Source: Watersipora subatra (Eukaryota; Bryozoa; Gymnolaemata; Cheilostomatida; Watersiporidae). Taken from it: a stretch of DNA of 64,000 nt. Shown here in pieces: positions 33,074 to 45,100 of this stretch. The stretch is from NCBI RefSeq assembly GCF_963576615.1, contig NC_088710.1, positions 5,498,001 through 5,562,000 on the forward strand, read 5' to 3'. The notes beneath the pieces were generated by a model. It searched no databases. It was not told where the DNA came from and saw only the letters and a list, made by a program, of their open reading frames with translations. The translations under genes were made by a program, and so were the position numbers. Numbering within the stretch: position 1 is the stretch's first letter; every line of letters begins with the position of its first letter.

Positions 33074-36000
33074 ATGTCTAGTAATGGTCTTGATTCAGAT
33101 CAACTCAGTGAGCCAAGCCAAAACACTGAGCAAATTGATGACTCTGGTCAAAGTGAAATATTAGTTGCTGACGTGAGTCAAAGCGAATTAGTAGATGAAA
33201 ATCCAGTAAGCGCTAGCGATGCTGCAGATAGTATAGTAGGCGCTGACCAGCAACGACGCTCGCAGCGCGAAACAAAGCTGTCTTTAAAAGCCAGGGAAAA
33301 TAGATGTTTAGAATTGTCGCACTCACTCCTTCAAAACATGAGCGAACAACTACACAAAAATGAAGAGTTTTTGAGACATGCTGACAGTCAGCTTTATCAA
33401 ACTGTTGCAGCTTTTCTCACAGATTTAGATAAAAACACAGCAGTTATTCACTCCCAATTTAATGAACTACAGAAAGCATCAGAAGTTCAACCTGATGTAA
33501 ATGTAACAGCGCTCTATGAGCAGTACAGGGCTGATGTAAACATTATGTTTGAGTACGGTACTAAGAGAAGGGAGGAGGAAATGCACGATAGAGAGGAAGA
33601 AAGAAGAGTACAGGAATTAGAACAAGCCGTAGAAGAATCAAGAAGGAAGTTAGAAGAGGATATGAAGGTAATGACAGCCATGATGGAAGCCCGTAGAGCA
33701 CGCATGCAAACCTTGTTGCAACAGCAGACAACTTCCCCAGTAGATATGCGACGCTTTAGCTCACCTAGCATCCACACTTCAACACAATCAGCACATGCAG
33801 TGACTGCACAAGTACAACAAGCAAGCACAGTGTCCACACATGCAGCGCCTGCACAAGTACAACAAGCAAGTACAGTGTCCACACATGCAGCGCCCCCACA
33901 TGTACGATCAACACTCGCAGCTTCTACACGAGAACTACAAACAAATACAGTACCCACATCCGCAGCCTCTCCACCGGTAGAATTAGCACATGCAGCACTC
34001 ATGCCCACAGTATCAACACATGTACAGCAAACACATACATGGCCCACACACGTTCAACCAACACAGACAGTGCCTGCATATGCGGCACCTTTACATGCAC
34101 CACAGGCAGGTGCACCTATAATCTCAACACCGAGTGCTCAGGCATTCATACCCAAAACACCATCACTTGTGACAAAACCATATCCTTATGTTTCCAACGG
34201 CTCACCTTATCAAAGTTCAATGACAGAATCACACCCGGCTGAAGTAGCCAAAGCAATAACAGATCACATGCACATATCACTGATTGCCCCACCTGAGCCT
34301 GGAGTATTCACAGGTGACCCACTACAATACGCGGACTGGCGTGTAGCCTACAATTATCTAATTGGTGCAAGGGCTGAATCGCCAATAGAGAAGCTCCATA
34401 GGCTCAGAAAATACGTCGACGGTGAAGCTAAAGAAACAATAAGTGGATACTTCCGCCTACAGACGGAAGATGCCTACCAAGAAGCCTTGCAAACCTTGGA
34501 TGAGGAGTTTGGAAGGCCCGATCTTGTAGAAGACGGCTTTCGTGACAAACTAGAAAGCTGGCCTAAAATTGGCAAGTTCGACAAGGATGCTCTGAAAAAG
34601 TACTCTATATTTCTAAAACAGTGTGTAGCAGCACAGTCATCCCTCAACAATCTGAAGGTCTTGAGCGACAAAAGAGAAAACAAAAAGTTTATCAAATGCC
34701 TGCCCGAATGGGTTGCTAACCGCTGGCTGACAATCGTAACAGAAGAAGAAGAAAAGCAAGGCTTCCCGCCTTTTTCTAAATACGCATCCTTTGTAGCTTT
34801 TCAAGCTAAAGTAAGTAACAACTCCTTGCGAGAATCTGGAGAATCTGCAAACCACAAAGGAAAGAATGACTCGGCAGACGCCTATCAGCATAAAACGCGA
34901 CAAGGTCAGAGAAGCTCAAAAGGTGCCTCAAAAGGCAAAAGGCAATTCGGTGAAGCTCCAGCCAAAACAAGCCAAATCAACGCGCATCAAACTAGCACTC
35001 AAGCCGCCACAAATTGTTTGTATTGCAAAAAAGGAGGACACAAAACTACCGAGTGCCGATCACTTACCAAACTACCTTACAAGGATAAGTGTAGCTTTGT
35101 TACTGAAAATAAACTATGCTTCCGATGTTTAACCTCAGGTCACTACAAGAATGAATGCAAAAGTAATGTGACATGTAACACATGCCACAACACTCATCCA
35201 ACAGCCTTTCATTTCATTCCCCGAGACGAGTCTACAGCTGAAAATGACACAAAAGGTTCAAGCGCAGACAAGAAAGATGATTCGAATGAGAGAACTGATA
35301 GCAAACCCAAAGCACTAAATGCCAATGCAATAAAGCAACAGTCACAGAAGCTCCTCAGTATGATTGTGCCCGTCTTTGTTACACATAACAACAAACAAGA
35401 GCTAGTATACGCGCTGTTAGATAGCCAGTCAGATGCCAGTTTCATCAGCAAAGATATAGCCGAGAAAATAACTCCCACTTATACCCAAGAAGATGTGACA
35501 ATTCGCACACTAAACGGAGAGACGACAAAAAGACTGAAGCGCTATAATTTACTGTTGAAAGGCTTTGGAGCTGCCAACCTTGAACAGCTAAAGATATCAG
35601 CTTATGAGCAGGATGATATACCATGCAATAAGGCACAGATTCCAAACAGGAACCATGTACGAAATATGCTACACCTTCGGTCAATAGAAAGAAATCTACC
35701 TCCAAAGCTCGACATTCCTGTTGCACTACTTATTGGCACTGATTGCTCACAGGCACTCATGCCGAGAGAAACAATCTCAGGCGCCGATGGCCTACCCTTT
35801 GCAATCAAAACATTGTTCGGCTGGACGCTATGTGGTCAAGTCTCCGAGTGCAATCATGTTCAGCATGTGCACACCACAGCTCTCAGCAAAGAAGAACACA
35901 ATCTGTCCAGGATGTCACAAAATGATATGAAGTTTTTAGAGTTGTTAAATGATGGCCTGACAAAATTGGAAAACGGATCTGTTAGTCTGCCATTGCCCTT

Positions 36001-39000
36001 TAGAGAAGAACCACAGCTTCCCAATAATAAGATACAAGCTGAAAGACGATTTGAACAGTTGCTAAAACGTTTCAGGAAGGACGAGGCATACAAAGCAGAA
36101 TACTGCACCTTCATGAAAGAGTTGATCTCCAACAACCATGCTGAGTTAGCACCCAGCAACACCAAAGATAAGGAAACATGGTACATTCCTCATTTCGGAG
36201 TGTACCATCCCAAGAAGAAAAAACTGCGCATCGTTTTCGACGCTAGCGCAAAACATATGGGCAAGTCGCTTAATGAGTTATTGCTGACTGGACCCGATCA
36301 GATGAACAACTTAGTTGGAATCTTACTAAGGTTTCGCCAGAATACCATAGCACTGTCATGTGACGTGCAGAAAATGTTCCATAACTTCATCGTAGCACCA
36401 GAACACCGCGATTTCTTGCGGTTTCTGTGGATAGATGACGCTACAGAACAGATCGTGGAATATAGGATGACACGTCACTTGTTTGGAGCTACCTCTTCAC
36501 CAGGAGTAGCTACTTTTGCACTCCGAAAAATTGCCTCTGAACACAAAGAAGACAAACCAGAAGCCTGGAAGTTTATTACTGAAAACTTCTATGTCGACGA
36601 CGGCATCATGAGCACCGAAGCAATCGAAGACGCCATAAAGCTTGTAAAGGACACGATAGAGGTATGTAGCAGTGCCAACCTAAGACTACACAAATTTGTC
36701 AGCAACAGTCGAAAGCTATTAAACACAATCCCTATTTCTGAGAGAGCAAGCGAGGTACAAGGATTAGACCTCCTGAAAGACAAGCTGCCAACAGAAAGGA
36801 CACTAGGCCTTGAGTGGTGCTCCAATAGCGACACCATCATGTTTAAAAATAGCATGACAACTAAGCCTTTCACTAAAAGAGGAATACTTTCGGTCATTTC
36901 GCAACTATATGACCCACTTGGACTACTGGCTCCCTTCACATTGCTCGGCAAAAACATCATGCAAAAGGCCTGTCAAAGCTCAGTTGAGTGGGATGAAGAA
37001 GTTCCCTCTGATATTAAGACCGAGTGGATGACCTGGATGGAATCGCTCTCCGACTTGGAAAAGCTAAAGATTAGCAGGTGTATAAAACCACCTGAATTTG
37101 GTGAAATAGCTCGCACAGAACTCCATCACTTCTGCGATGGCAGTCTGTCTGGCTACGGAGCTTGTTCATATGTAAGATTCACCAACAAACACCAACAGGT
37201 ACATGTAGCATTGCTCATTGCAAAATCCAGAGTTGTGCCGCTGAAGTCTACAATGACTGTGCCTCGTCTAGAGCTGCAGGCCGCAGTTGAGGCAGCACAC
37301 TTGAGCAATGTGCTCCGATCAGAGCTACAGATGGACTTTGATGCAGAGTTCTTCTGGTCAGATTCCCAAATCACACTAGGAAGAATAAAAAATAGCAATG
37401 CACGCTACCACATGTTCGTAGCCAACCGAGTAAAGGAGATACGCAGTCTGTCTCACCCCGATCAATGGTTCTTCATCGCAGGATCAATGAACCCTGCTGA
37501 CATAGTTTCTCGAGGATCCCGTGTGAAAGATTTGCAGCAATTTAGGTGGTGGGAAGGTCCTGAGTTTCTGCAAACTTTGAACATTACACCCCTGTCTGGA
37601 AATCAAACAGATTATCAACAAGTTGCAGATGAAGACCCTGAACTAAAGCATGTCAAGACAGCTCTGCAATGCCAGTCTAAAGAAATGAAAGTTGCAGAAA
37701 ACATCTTCAGCAAGTTCAGCTCCTGGAAAAGCCTCGTTCGAGCCATAACAAACTGTAAAAAAATGATATCGAATAAATGTTGGAAGAAGCCTATACTCAC
37801 TGTGGATGACCTAAAAGAAACCGAGAAAGTCATCATAAAAATGGCACAACTTGAAGCCTATGAGCAAGACATCAAACACATCAACAAAGGAACTACCTGG
37901 AAACAGAGTAGCATTGCCAAACTGAATCCATATCTAGACCCCGACCAACTACTGCGTATTGGTGGGAGGGCAAAAAATTCGACTGCCCTAAGTCCTCCAG
38001 AAAGACACCCACTCATAATACCCAAGAACACCCACATAGCCAAGCTTTTAGTAAGATATTACCATCAAAAAGTATATCATCAAGGGAGAACAACAACCCT
38101 CGGAGCTCTAAGAGGAGCTGGTTATTGGGTCATTCGAGGAAATAAGCTAGTCAAGGACGCCATATACGAATGCGTGGTCTGTAAGAGACTTAGAGGAAAG
38201 ACCGCAGACCAGCAGATGGGTGACCTGCCCAAAGAAAGAACAGAACCTGGATACCCATTTACTCACGTTGAAATCGACTGCTTTGGGCCCTACACGGTGA
38301 AAGACAGGAGAACAGAAGCAAAACGATGGGGTCTTATTTTCGTTTGCCTATATTCTAAGGGCATACACATTGAGCTTCTAGAACAAATGTCCACCGACGC
38401 CTTTTTGAACGCTTTGAGGTGCTTTATGTGCATACGAGGTCCAGTGAGTACTATATACTGCGACCAAGGCACTAATTTCATAGGCGCCAGAAATGAACTA
38501 GAGAAACAGCTGGAATGTATCAGCCAAGAAGCAAGAAATAAGGTCAAAGATGACATGATCAAATTCAAGTTCAACGCTCCCTCTGCTAGTCACACAGGAG
38601 GCCTGTGGGAGCGGAGCATTAAAACTGTCAAGGCTGTGCTAAATGGTATGACACAAACCTTCAAAGGACGATTAGACACCCCCAGCCTTCGAACCGCCTT
38701 CTATGAAGCGATGTATACAGTCAATAGTCGACCACTGGCGACCGACAATTTAACCAACCCATCAGAAACATTTATCACTCCAAATCACCTTTTGACAGCC
38801 AAACCTCAAACCTTATCAACCACGCCAGGAGACTTTGACAACCAAGAAATCTATGGCAGAAAACAATGGCGGAAGGTACAGCAATTCGCAAACATATTTT
38901 GGGAACAATGGAAGGTAGACTATCTTTGCACACTAGACACTCGCCAAAAATGGCAAAGCAAGTGCCAGAACCTAGTCGAAGGTGACATTGTTTTGCTGAC

Positions 39001-39202
39001 CGATGACAACGCTCCCAGGAATCAATGGCGGGCAGGGGTGATCGAGGAAACTTTCCCAGGGAAAGATAATCTAGTGAGGCGTGTAAAGATTCGTCTCACG
39101 AATAAGATGCTAGATAGGAAGGGGAAACAAATGGAGGCAGCTTCTGTACTGGAAAGGCCAGTTCAAAAACTGGTGCTTCTCCTCCCTGCAAAACGTGACT
39201 AG
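33074..39202 (+). CDS. BEL/Pao Gag-Pol polyprotein (2042 aa)
   Basis: The start chosen is the ATG at 33074 (GCTAAAATGT); the frame is open from 33035 without an earlier ATG. Residues about 1-400 are Gag with a coiled coil (EEERRVQELEQAVEESRRKL) and a Thr/Ala/Val-rich repetitive stretch. Zinc knuckles CLYCKKGGHKTTEC and CFRCLTSGHYKNEC lie near 647-690. The aspartic protease has ALLDSQSDASFIS (about 780), with the Gln-for-Gly variant found in BEL/Pao. The RT carries FYVDDG (about 1172). RNase H has HFCDGSLSGYG (about 1352). The integrase has an HHCC finger (YYHQKVYH, CVVC) and catalytic HVEIDCFGP, YCDQGTNF and GGLWERS. A DUF5641-like tail (DIVLLTDDNAPRNQWRAGVI) ends it. All motifs are intact. 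Confidence 0.95.
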   Translation: MSSNGLDSDQLSEPSQNTEQIDDSGQSEILVADVSQSELVDENPVSASDAADSIVGADQQRRSQRETKLSLKARENRCLELSHSLLQNMSEQLHKNEEFLRHADSQLYQTVAAFLTDLDKNTAVIHSQFNELQKASEVQPDVNVTALYEQYRADVNIMFEYGTKRREEEMHDREEERRVQELEQAVEESRRKLEEDMKVMTAMMEARRARMQTLLQQQTTSPVDMRRFSSPSIHTSTQSAHAVTAQVQQASTVSTHAAPAQVQQASTVSTHAAPPHVRSTLAASTRELQTNTVPTSAASPPVELAHAALMPTVSTHVQQTHTWPTHVQPTQTVPAYAAPLHAPQAGAPIISTPSAQAFIPKTPSLVTKPYPYVSNGSPYQSSMTESHPAEVAKAITDHMHISLIAPPEPGVFTGDPLQYADWRVAYNYLIGARAESPIEKLHRLRKYVDGEAKETISGYFRLQTEDAYQEALQTLDEEFGRPDLVEDGFRDKLESWPKIGKFDKDALKKYSIFLKQCVAAQSSLNNLKVLSDKRENKKFIKCLPEWVANRWLTIVTEEEEKQGFPPFSKYASFVAFQAKVSNNSLRESGESANHKGKNDSADAYQHKTRQGQRSSKGASKGKRQFGEAPAKTSQINAHQTSTQAATNCLYCKKGGHKTTECRSLTKLPYKDKCSFVTENKLCFRCLTSGHYKNECKSNVTCNTCHNTHPTAFHFIPRDESTAENDTKGSSADKKDDSNERTDSKPKALNANAIKQQSQKLLSMIVPVFVTHNNKQELVYALLDSQSDASFISKDIAEKITPTYTQEDVTIRTLNGETTKRLKRYNLLLKGFGAANLEQLKISAYEQDDIPCNKAQIPNRNHVRNMLHLRSIERNLPPKLDIPVALLIGTDCSQALMPRETISGADGLPFAIKTLFGWTLCGQVSECNHVQHVHTTALSKEEHNLSRMSQNDMKFLELLNDGLTKLENGSVSLPLPFREEPQLPNNKIQAERRFEQLLKRFRKDEAYKAEYCTFMKELISNNHAELAPSNTKDKETWYIPHFGVYHPKKKKLRIVFDASAKHMGKSLNELLLTGPDQMNNLVGILLRFRQNTIALSCDVQKMFHNFIVAPEHRDFLRFLWIDDATEQIVEYRMTRHLFGATSSPGVATFALRKIASEHKEDKPEAWKFITENFYVDDGIMSTEAIEDAIKLVKDTIEVCSSANLRLHKFVSNSRKLLNTIPISERASEVQGLDLLKDKLPTERTLGLEWCSNSDTIMFKNSMTTKPFTKRGILSVISQLYDPLGLLAPFTLLGKNIMQKACQSSVEWDEEVPSDIKTEWMTWMESLSDLEKLKISRCIKPPEFGEIARTELHHFCDGSLSGYGACSYVRFTNKHQQVHVALLIAKSRVVPLKSTMTVPRLELQAAVEAAHLSNVLRSELQMDFDAEFFWSDSQITLGRIKNSNARYHMFVANRVKEIRSLSHPDQWFFIAGSMNPADIVSRGSRVKDLQQFRWWEGPEFLQTLNITPLSGNQTDYQQVADEDPELKHVKTALQCQSKEMKVAENIFSKFSSWKSLVRAITNCKKMISNKCWKKPILTVDDLKETEKVIIKMAQLEAYEQDIKHINKGTTWKQSSIAKLNPYLDPDQLLRIGGRAKNSTALSPPERHPLIIPKNTHIAKLLVRYYHQKVYHQGRTTTLGALRGAGYWVIRGNKLVKDAIYECVVCKRLRGKTADQQMGDLPKERTEPGYPFTHVEIDCFGPYTVKDRRTEAKRWGLIFVCLYSKGIHIELLEQMSTDAFLNALRCFMCIRGPVSTIYCDQGTNFIGARNELEKQLECISQEARNKVKDDMIKFKFNAPSASHTGGLWERSIKTVKAVLNGMTQTFKGRLDTPSLRTAFYEAMYTVNSRPLATDNLTNPSETFITPNHLLTAKPQTLSTTPGDFDNQEIYGRKQWRKVQQFANIFWEQWKVDYLCTLDTRQKWQSKCQNLVEGDIVLLTDDNAPRNQWRAGVIEETFPGKDNLVRRVKIRLTNKMLDRKGKQMEAASVLERPVQKLVLLLPAKRD

Positions 39203-39349
39203 TTGTGAGCAGTGGTGCACATGGTAATATAGATAGTCTATTATAGCATATAGTAGTAGTTTAGTAGCTATAATATCTCAACTGTAGCAGTAGTACAATA
39301 TTCTTACAACTTTTCGATCTGGTTAATTTTGCCAAAATTAAGGTGGGAG

Positions 39350-39993
39350 TGTGAAGGAAATATTTGACCTGAGATGGCTCCACAGACGTCATGCCTTTGT
39401 CCTCATTTTTTATTGCTGCCAGTGGGTGGTCAAGCCAACCCCTGACCTTTGTGGCGTGGCGTGTCCGGTCCCAATTGATTCATAGATATGGCCGGATGTA
39501 ACACACACCAATAAAATTTAGAGAAAACACCATGTCACAACACTGTACAACCAGATCAGCAGTTTTTGCTCTTTCTTAGTTAGTTTACTGTTTGCCTTCA
39601 TGCAATCAACATATCAATATTTTGCTTCGATCATATTTCATTATTCTATATTCAGCTTATATTCAACAATGTGCCTGACATTGGAGGCAAAAGGTCAGTC
39701 AACTGCATATGCATATTTCTATACTTTCTTGAATATTATTGTTATTATTTGGCTTAAATCATACATTCATTCATGTTGTGCTAATTATATCATGTAATTG
39801 CATTTAATTCTATCAAGGTTAACTTGTAGTTTTATCTTAATATCGTCTATTACAGACTTCACGGCAGATGCTGAGGTTAGATACATATAGTAATAAAGTT
39901 ACACAACTAAAGCATCACCAGTAGAAGCCTTATTCTCTTCTAGTCAGCACAGTTGTTGCCGCTTTTTATAAGTGAAGTTTTAAGAACTTCACA
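39350..39993 (+). repeat. BEL/Pao 3' LTR
   Basis: 644 bp, two differences from the 5' LTR. It is preceded by a polypurine AAGGTGGGAG. Confidence 0.93.
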
Positions 39994-41394
39994 AGGTGGA
40001 AAACTACTAACAAATGTAGCATACCTCTGATGCTGTTACAAATGAACAAAACAATCTAACAATGATTTGCAAGAAAGACAAAGATAATTACACCTGACAC
40101 TCTAAAACGCCAATCTTGCACACAGTGAAATGTCAATGTAGATTGTAACGATGAGACATAACTCATTTCTGTTATCTAAAAATGTAAGTCTAGATTGAGG
40201 AGCAAACTTTTTTTTACTAGGGGTGCTGTAAGAGGCAAACTGATGGGTTATATCATGTCGGATGGGCAAAGAACAATGGACCATTCGCAAATTACATGAG
40301 GCAGTATTTTTCATTTACTGATGAGCTCAGGGTTGATATGGTGCAGCACAAAAGATGAAAGGATCGTTGAGCCAACAAACTTACACAGAACAAGTTTGAG
40401 AGCTGGTACTTCAACGAAGAAAAAGGTCCAAGTGTCGAGCAAGGAGAATGCAGTGATGACTGAATCTAAACAGTGATATCTACTAGTACGTAAAAATGAG
40501 AGTGACGACTGTCAAAATTAGGTGGTACGCTGTTCAGCGACCTGGTTGTCATAGCGGCCATGTGTTTGACATGTAAACAGAACCAACAATATAGCTAGTT
40601 TTGTGGGTCAATTGTGATCAATGTACTACATGTAATTTCAAACATCAAAAATTGTTATTGACTAGTCCGAAGCTCCTTTTGCCGGATTTGATGTTCATAT
40701 GCAACTGATGTCTAATAATGGGCCACATTATTCTATTATCCTTTATAATATACCTTGGGAGAATTCAGGCAATTTACCAAAAATAGGAAAATGAGACACA
40801 AAAATATAACAAAATCATCACCTAAAGGCCTAGCCAAATATAGCTGCAAACAAGCCAATAACCGATTGAATCTCAGCAACGAACCAAAACCTAATGTAAG
40901 ATCTTTTGCTAAAAGCTATTTCAATAAACCAACTAAATCCTATAGCCGAGACCCTGCTAAAGCCAGTGATTCTTAATGGAGAAGGTGTACCTCATTATTA
41001 GTCAAAAGCCAATACGAATTTGCCACTAATAGACAGCCAATCCAAGTCACTACTCATCAACATAAAGGAGGCAGAAAAATTGTGAAAGTAGTGGGATTAG
41101 GCCCAAATGGAACTTTGAATGAAGTGCATGTGTAATGATGAGTTTGACAACATTATGGTGATTTATAGTAGGTTCATAGCTTGCAAGTGTCCCAAGGTGG
41201 AATTAAATCACTAGGTGTAGTAATGAAATGAGATATTACTTAAAATGCATCTGGTAAGTCATCGGAAGCAATTTTATGATGATCTGTCATGAATTTAGCC
41301 ACCACAGTTTCACGCAACTTTTTCACGCATCCCGTGTTTTACTAGACCCGCGTAATGGCTACATGTGTATTTATGCAGCCAGAAAAAAGAGAAA
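39994..41394. other. Intergenic sequence right of the BEL/Pao element
   Basis: Starts with the duplicated AGGTG. A 73-codon basic open frame at 40755-40976 (Lys/Ser/Asn-rich) resembles nothing known and has no clear splice sites. No other feature is seen. Confidence 0.4.
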
Positions 41395-41660
41395 ATATAT
41401 GAAGACCTCAACGGAAGAACGATCAATGTCACAATCGTTCAAACTGGGGATATAGCCATTTTAAAGTTTAAAAACTTGGACATTGATCAGTTTTGCAAAG
41501 AGCTTATTTTAAGTAGAGGTATCCCTAAACCTGAATTATTTTTGCTGAAAGTTTGTCACAGAGACTAAACTTTGTGGCCAGAACTATCTAATGGAAGAAA
41601 ACCTAGTATTTTGAGGAAATGTGACATTGATCGTTCTTCCGTTGAGGTCTTCATATATAT
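41395..41660. mobile_element. 266-bp element with 39-bp inverted termini (MITE-like)
   Basis: ATATGAAGACCTCAACGGAA and its continuation to GATCAATGTCAC at the left end are matched in inverse at 41619-41660 with almost no mismatch. The centre is unique and has a short open frame without meaning. TATA-type sequence at both outer ends obscures the target duplication. Confidence 0.75.
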
Positions 41661-41964
41661 TTAGTTTCAAGTAAACTTCTGTAGTGATAACATCACTTCA
41701 GCTAAACACTTGATTGTTAAATTCTATCGCTAATTTGACATAAGGACTAGTATTGGTAAGTAAAAATAACTTTATAAATAAGCATCTATTTTTAACATAA
41801 ATGTAGTACAATCATGATAACATATTACACCATTCACTAAACAAAGTAGCTGAAACTTAGGTGTTTATCATTTTGAGTATGTTTTTACAAAATTTACAAA
41901 AGAACAGCTTTGTACATTCTGTTGTCATGGTTCTTTAACTTATTTCGATATTACTGACTCAAAG

Positions 41965-42135
41965 ATGTCTAGACGAAAGCAGCAACCTCTTAAGCTTGGT
42001 GACTACATCTTGCCAACGCTTAAAAAGAAACCTGTAAACAGGAAGACGTCTGTTAAGAATGCTCCTGACAAACCAAAGAAAACAATGTTTGAGAATCCAG
42101 GAATAGTAAATATGTTAAGCGAAGTATTTCTATAA
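41965..42135 (+). CDS. Short basic ORF with N-terminal MSRRKQ motif
   Basis: 56 codons: MSRRKQQPLKLGDYILPTLK, then Lys-rich sequence with KNAPDKPKKT and FENPGIVNML. MSRRKQ plus a nearby Pro at the extreme N-terminus is the NuRD-recruiting motif of SALL, BCL11 and FOG zinc-finger repressors. The rest does not match those families and no zinc finger is found nearby. It could be a first exon (a weak GTAAAT donor exists near 42108), a small protein, or chance. Confidence 0.35.
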   Translation: MSRRKQQPLKLGDYILPTLKKKPVNRKTSVKNAPDKPKKTMFENPGIVNMLSEVFL

Positions 42136-45100
42136 CACGCATCTTAAAATACTTCCGTTTGCTTGGGTTGTGTTCATAATTCTTTTGTTCTAGGTACAAT
42201 AGTATAAAAGAGAAAAGGGCGGAAGGAGCCAAGCTTAGACGGCACGAGATGAAGATGTGCATTTTGCCATGGGCGCAGGGCGCCATGTACTGACATTGTC
42301 AAGCTGCCAACATCAGCTAGGGCATCATCTGGCGAAAAAGTTTGTGACGGTACATCTGCACTTAATGTGTAGAAAAGCCACTGAAATACTGAAGAATGAT
42401 TCGTCCGTTAGCTGTAGGAGAGTATCAATGACGGTGCGAGATGTTGTGCAAAGAGTTGGAGTCATCGTTGGCAAGCCTCAATGACAATTTTTGAATCTTA
42501 ATCAAATTTAGTAAAACTGCAGATTTATGAAGCACTGTAAGCAGTAAAATGTGCTCTTTCAACAGGTGTGCATTTTATTTACAGAAACTAATGCAGACTC
42601 TACAATAAGCCTTTTGTTGCCGCCCTGTAATAAAACAAACCACAAAGGGTGGCAAAAATGCAACCCTTTCGACCTCTTTATTTGCATAATAAATGGCTTC
42701 TTATTGGGCAGTGTCAATGACTTCCCAAGATGAGCAAGTGTCTTATTAACAACGATACAAGGCAGTGACACAAAAATTTCCTATCTGGCTATACTTCGCA
42801 TATGAACAGAAATAAAAGATTTATGGACACTTGCATCTATTTAAGGTGATGCTTGGAAGAATCAATAAAATACATTGGAAGCCATTTTTAAAAAGTCGAA
42901 GCTATGTAGTTACAGCGATTGCAAATGGTCAGTTTAAGCAATAAAACAAGCTCTTTGCACATCAGAAATTCTAGTAAGATCAAAAATAAATTATTAACTG
43001 CTTTGAACTATAGAACAGCAGTACAGAAAGATTTTTATAATTCAATGCAGTGTCAATTAATTGTTTTGAAAGTTCAACAACAAAGCAATGAACTGCTTCA
43101 AATCAACAAAAAAGCTGACAAGATTAAAAAGTTTCAACAAGCGATAAAATAATGGCAAAAACACAAAAAAGGTGAACAAAATGCTCTCAAAAGCTTGTAA
43201 GGATGAACATACATGTAGAAACAAAAAAATAACAAAAATGGTTCAGAAACTGAGCTAAAAAGCAGAGCTGCTTTAAAAAGTTAAGCAAAGGGCAATGAAT
43301 CTTAGCATGTTTAAAACAAAAACAGTTTAATTAAAGCAGTGAAAAGTTGAGCATACAAGAGCTCAACCATTGTCAACCTCATCACATCAAATTTTTAAAA
43401 AAGGCCTATAAACGACTCTTTTTCTGGCGGAGTTTGAGCGAGGTAATAACAGTCTGCACACAACTCTCTCAACTCTATTTGAGACAAATCGCTCATACCA
43501 AGCACAGACTATTGAAGCAATGTTTATCTAACCCTATAATATGAAAACCAGAAACCATAAAAACCAAATGCAAACAGAATTGGTTTGTCATTCTGTCAAT
43601 CAAAGATTGTACAGAAGATATGGCCAGAATAGCAAAGCACACTCAAATGATTATGCTATAACCACTAAGAGTTGTACAACAATGACATCAACATAGGTTT
43701 TTCATTGTATCTTTAACTTCATGGCATGAACAGTCTGTTTACTATGACCTCAGTTTGATTGTTCAAAGCTGCAGTATTCATTGTGGTATTATATTATACC
43801 TTCTTCAGGCATGGATTCTTGGAAAATCAAAATTTTTACATAGAACCGTACGTATTAGTATAAGGCAATGTTTCAGAGAGACAGAGTCAATTGAGATAAC
43901 ACTTCTTGCAACATATGTAACCATGGTAATAATCTCCTAAAACTTAGTTGTCTCCTCACTCAGCTATTTTAAGGCCAGGCAGTACAGACAGTACTCTTAA
44001 ATCAATGTTCAAAGACTTGATATCTTATCTTCAAGAGCAGCAGAAAGCTGTTGATGCCAACAGCTATTCCTGAGCTAAGAATAAAAGTACACAAATGAAC
44101 CCATCAAAGCCAAACAATTTATAGCTACATAAACTGAAGTTGTAATGCTTTGGCGTCTTTTAGTAGAACATATTTGCTTAATGCATCCATCCATCTTGGT
44201 AAGTTACCCAAGATTAATGAGCAAACTGGAAACATGTTTAGAACATTTCAAAGCTACAACCTACATGTATTTGAATTCCTAAAGAAACTGGTGAAACTTT
44301 CGATGGAGACATTAATAACTTACATTCATGCTGATAATGAATATAACTTAACAGAATTGTCAGGGATCAGAAAACGGGAAGATGAAAGAGGTTTTTTGAC
44401 GTGGTGAAAGAGAATATGAGGGACCTGAGAGTGACCGATGATGCACAAAATAGAAATGAAAAAAGACTATTTTCAATGAAGAGCCTAACAAGAAAAAGCC
44501 GAAAGAGTAAGAATTCATGCTATTCGTGTTTTGCTTTTACAGACATAGTAAAGCAGTGAACAGATAATATAGCAAATTTATAAACCAGCTCTTGTATTGA
44601 CGTACAAATGCAAGTTACAGCGAACTTGTAATTAACTGCTCATAGTTCCATTATATGGAACAATTGTGTATCAAATGAGGGAATTAATACAAATGAATCT
44701 CAATAATATGAAACGAACTCAACTCGTGCATAAAGGTACCAAGATAAACTGAACATACCTTATCAATAAAAACAATTCAAACTAGGACAAAATTTACATA
44801 CAAATACTACACTAAGCATTGCATTTTCAGGAGTTCAATCATATGCCGCATCAAAAATTATCAACAAATATAAGTACCTTAACTCAAAAATGCCTCATGG
44901 GGCTATACTGAACTTGAAAAACAGCAGAGATGCTTGTAATAAAATGGAAACCAACTTTAAAAATTACCGAACATGAAAAACAAAATATGAAAAGTTCATG
45001 TCGTTAGACCAGCTCCATATCTCTATTGTCACTTATCTCATGTAACTTCTATTGATTATCACAGTATTTATTCAGATTTCATATATACACGTACAACTTA

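Larger units (their letters stand above)
31260..39993 (+). mobile_element. Full-length BEL/Pao LTR retrotransposon
   Basis: Two LTRs (31260-31904 and 39350-39993) start TGTGAAGG and end CTTCACA. They differ by one substitution (GGCATGG/GGCGTGG) and one base in a G run (TTGGGAGG/TTGGAGG). A 5-bp target duplication AGGTG flanks the element (31255-31259, 39994-39998). A purine-rich AAGGTGGGAG precedes the right LTR. One long open frame codes Gag-protease-RT-RNase H-integrase in the BEL/Pao order. Nothing is broken, so it may be active. No env-like frame is seen. Confidence 0.95.

Noticed and set aside
33514-38574. Minus-strand open frames across the BEL/Pao region
   Set aside because: They are antisense shadows of the intact Gag-Pol frame and have no motifs.
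40755-40976. 73-codon basic ORF as a gene
   Set aside because: No family resemblance, no splice context and no neighbour that supports it.
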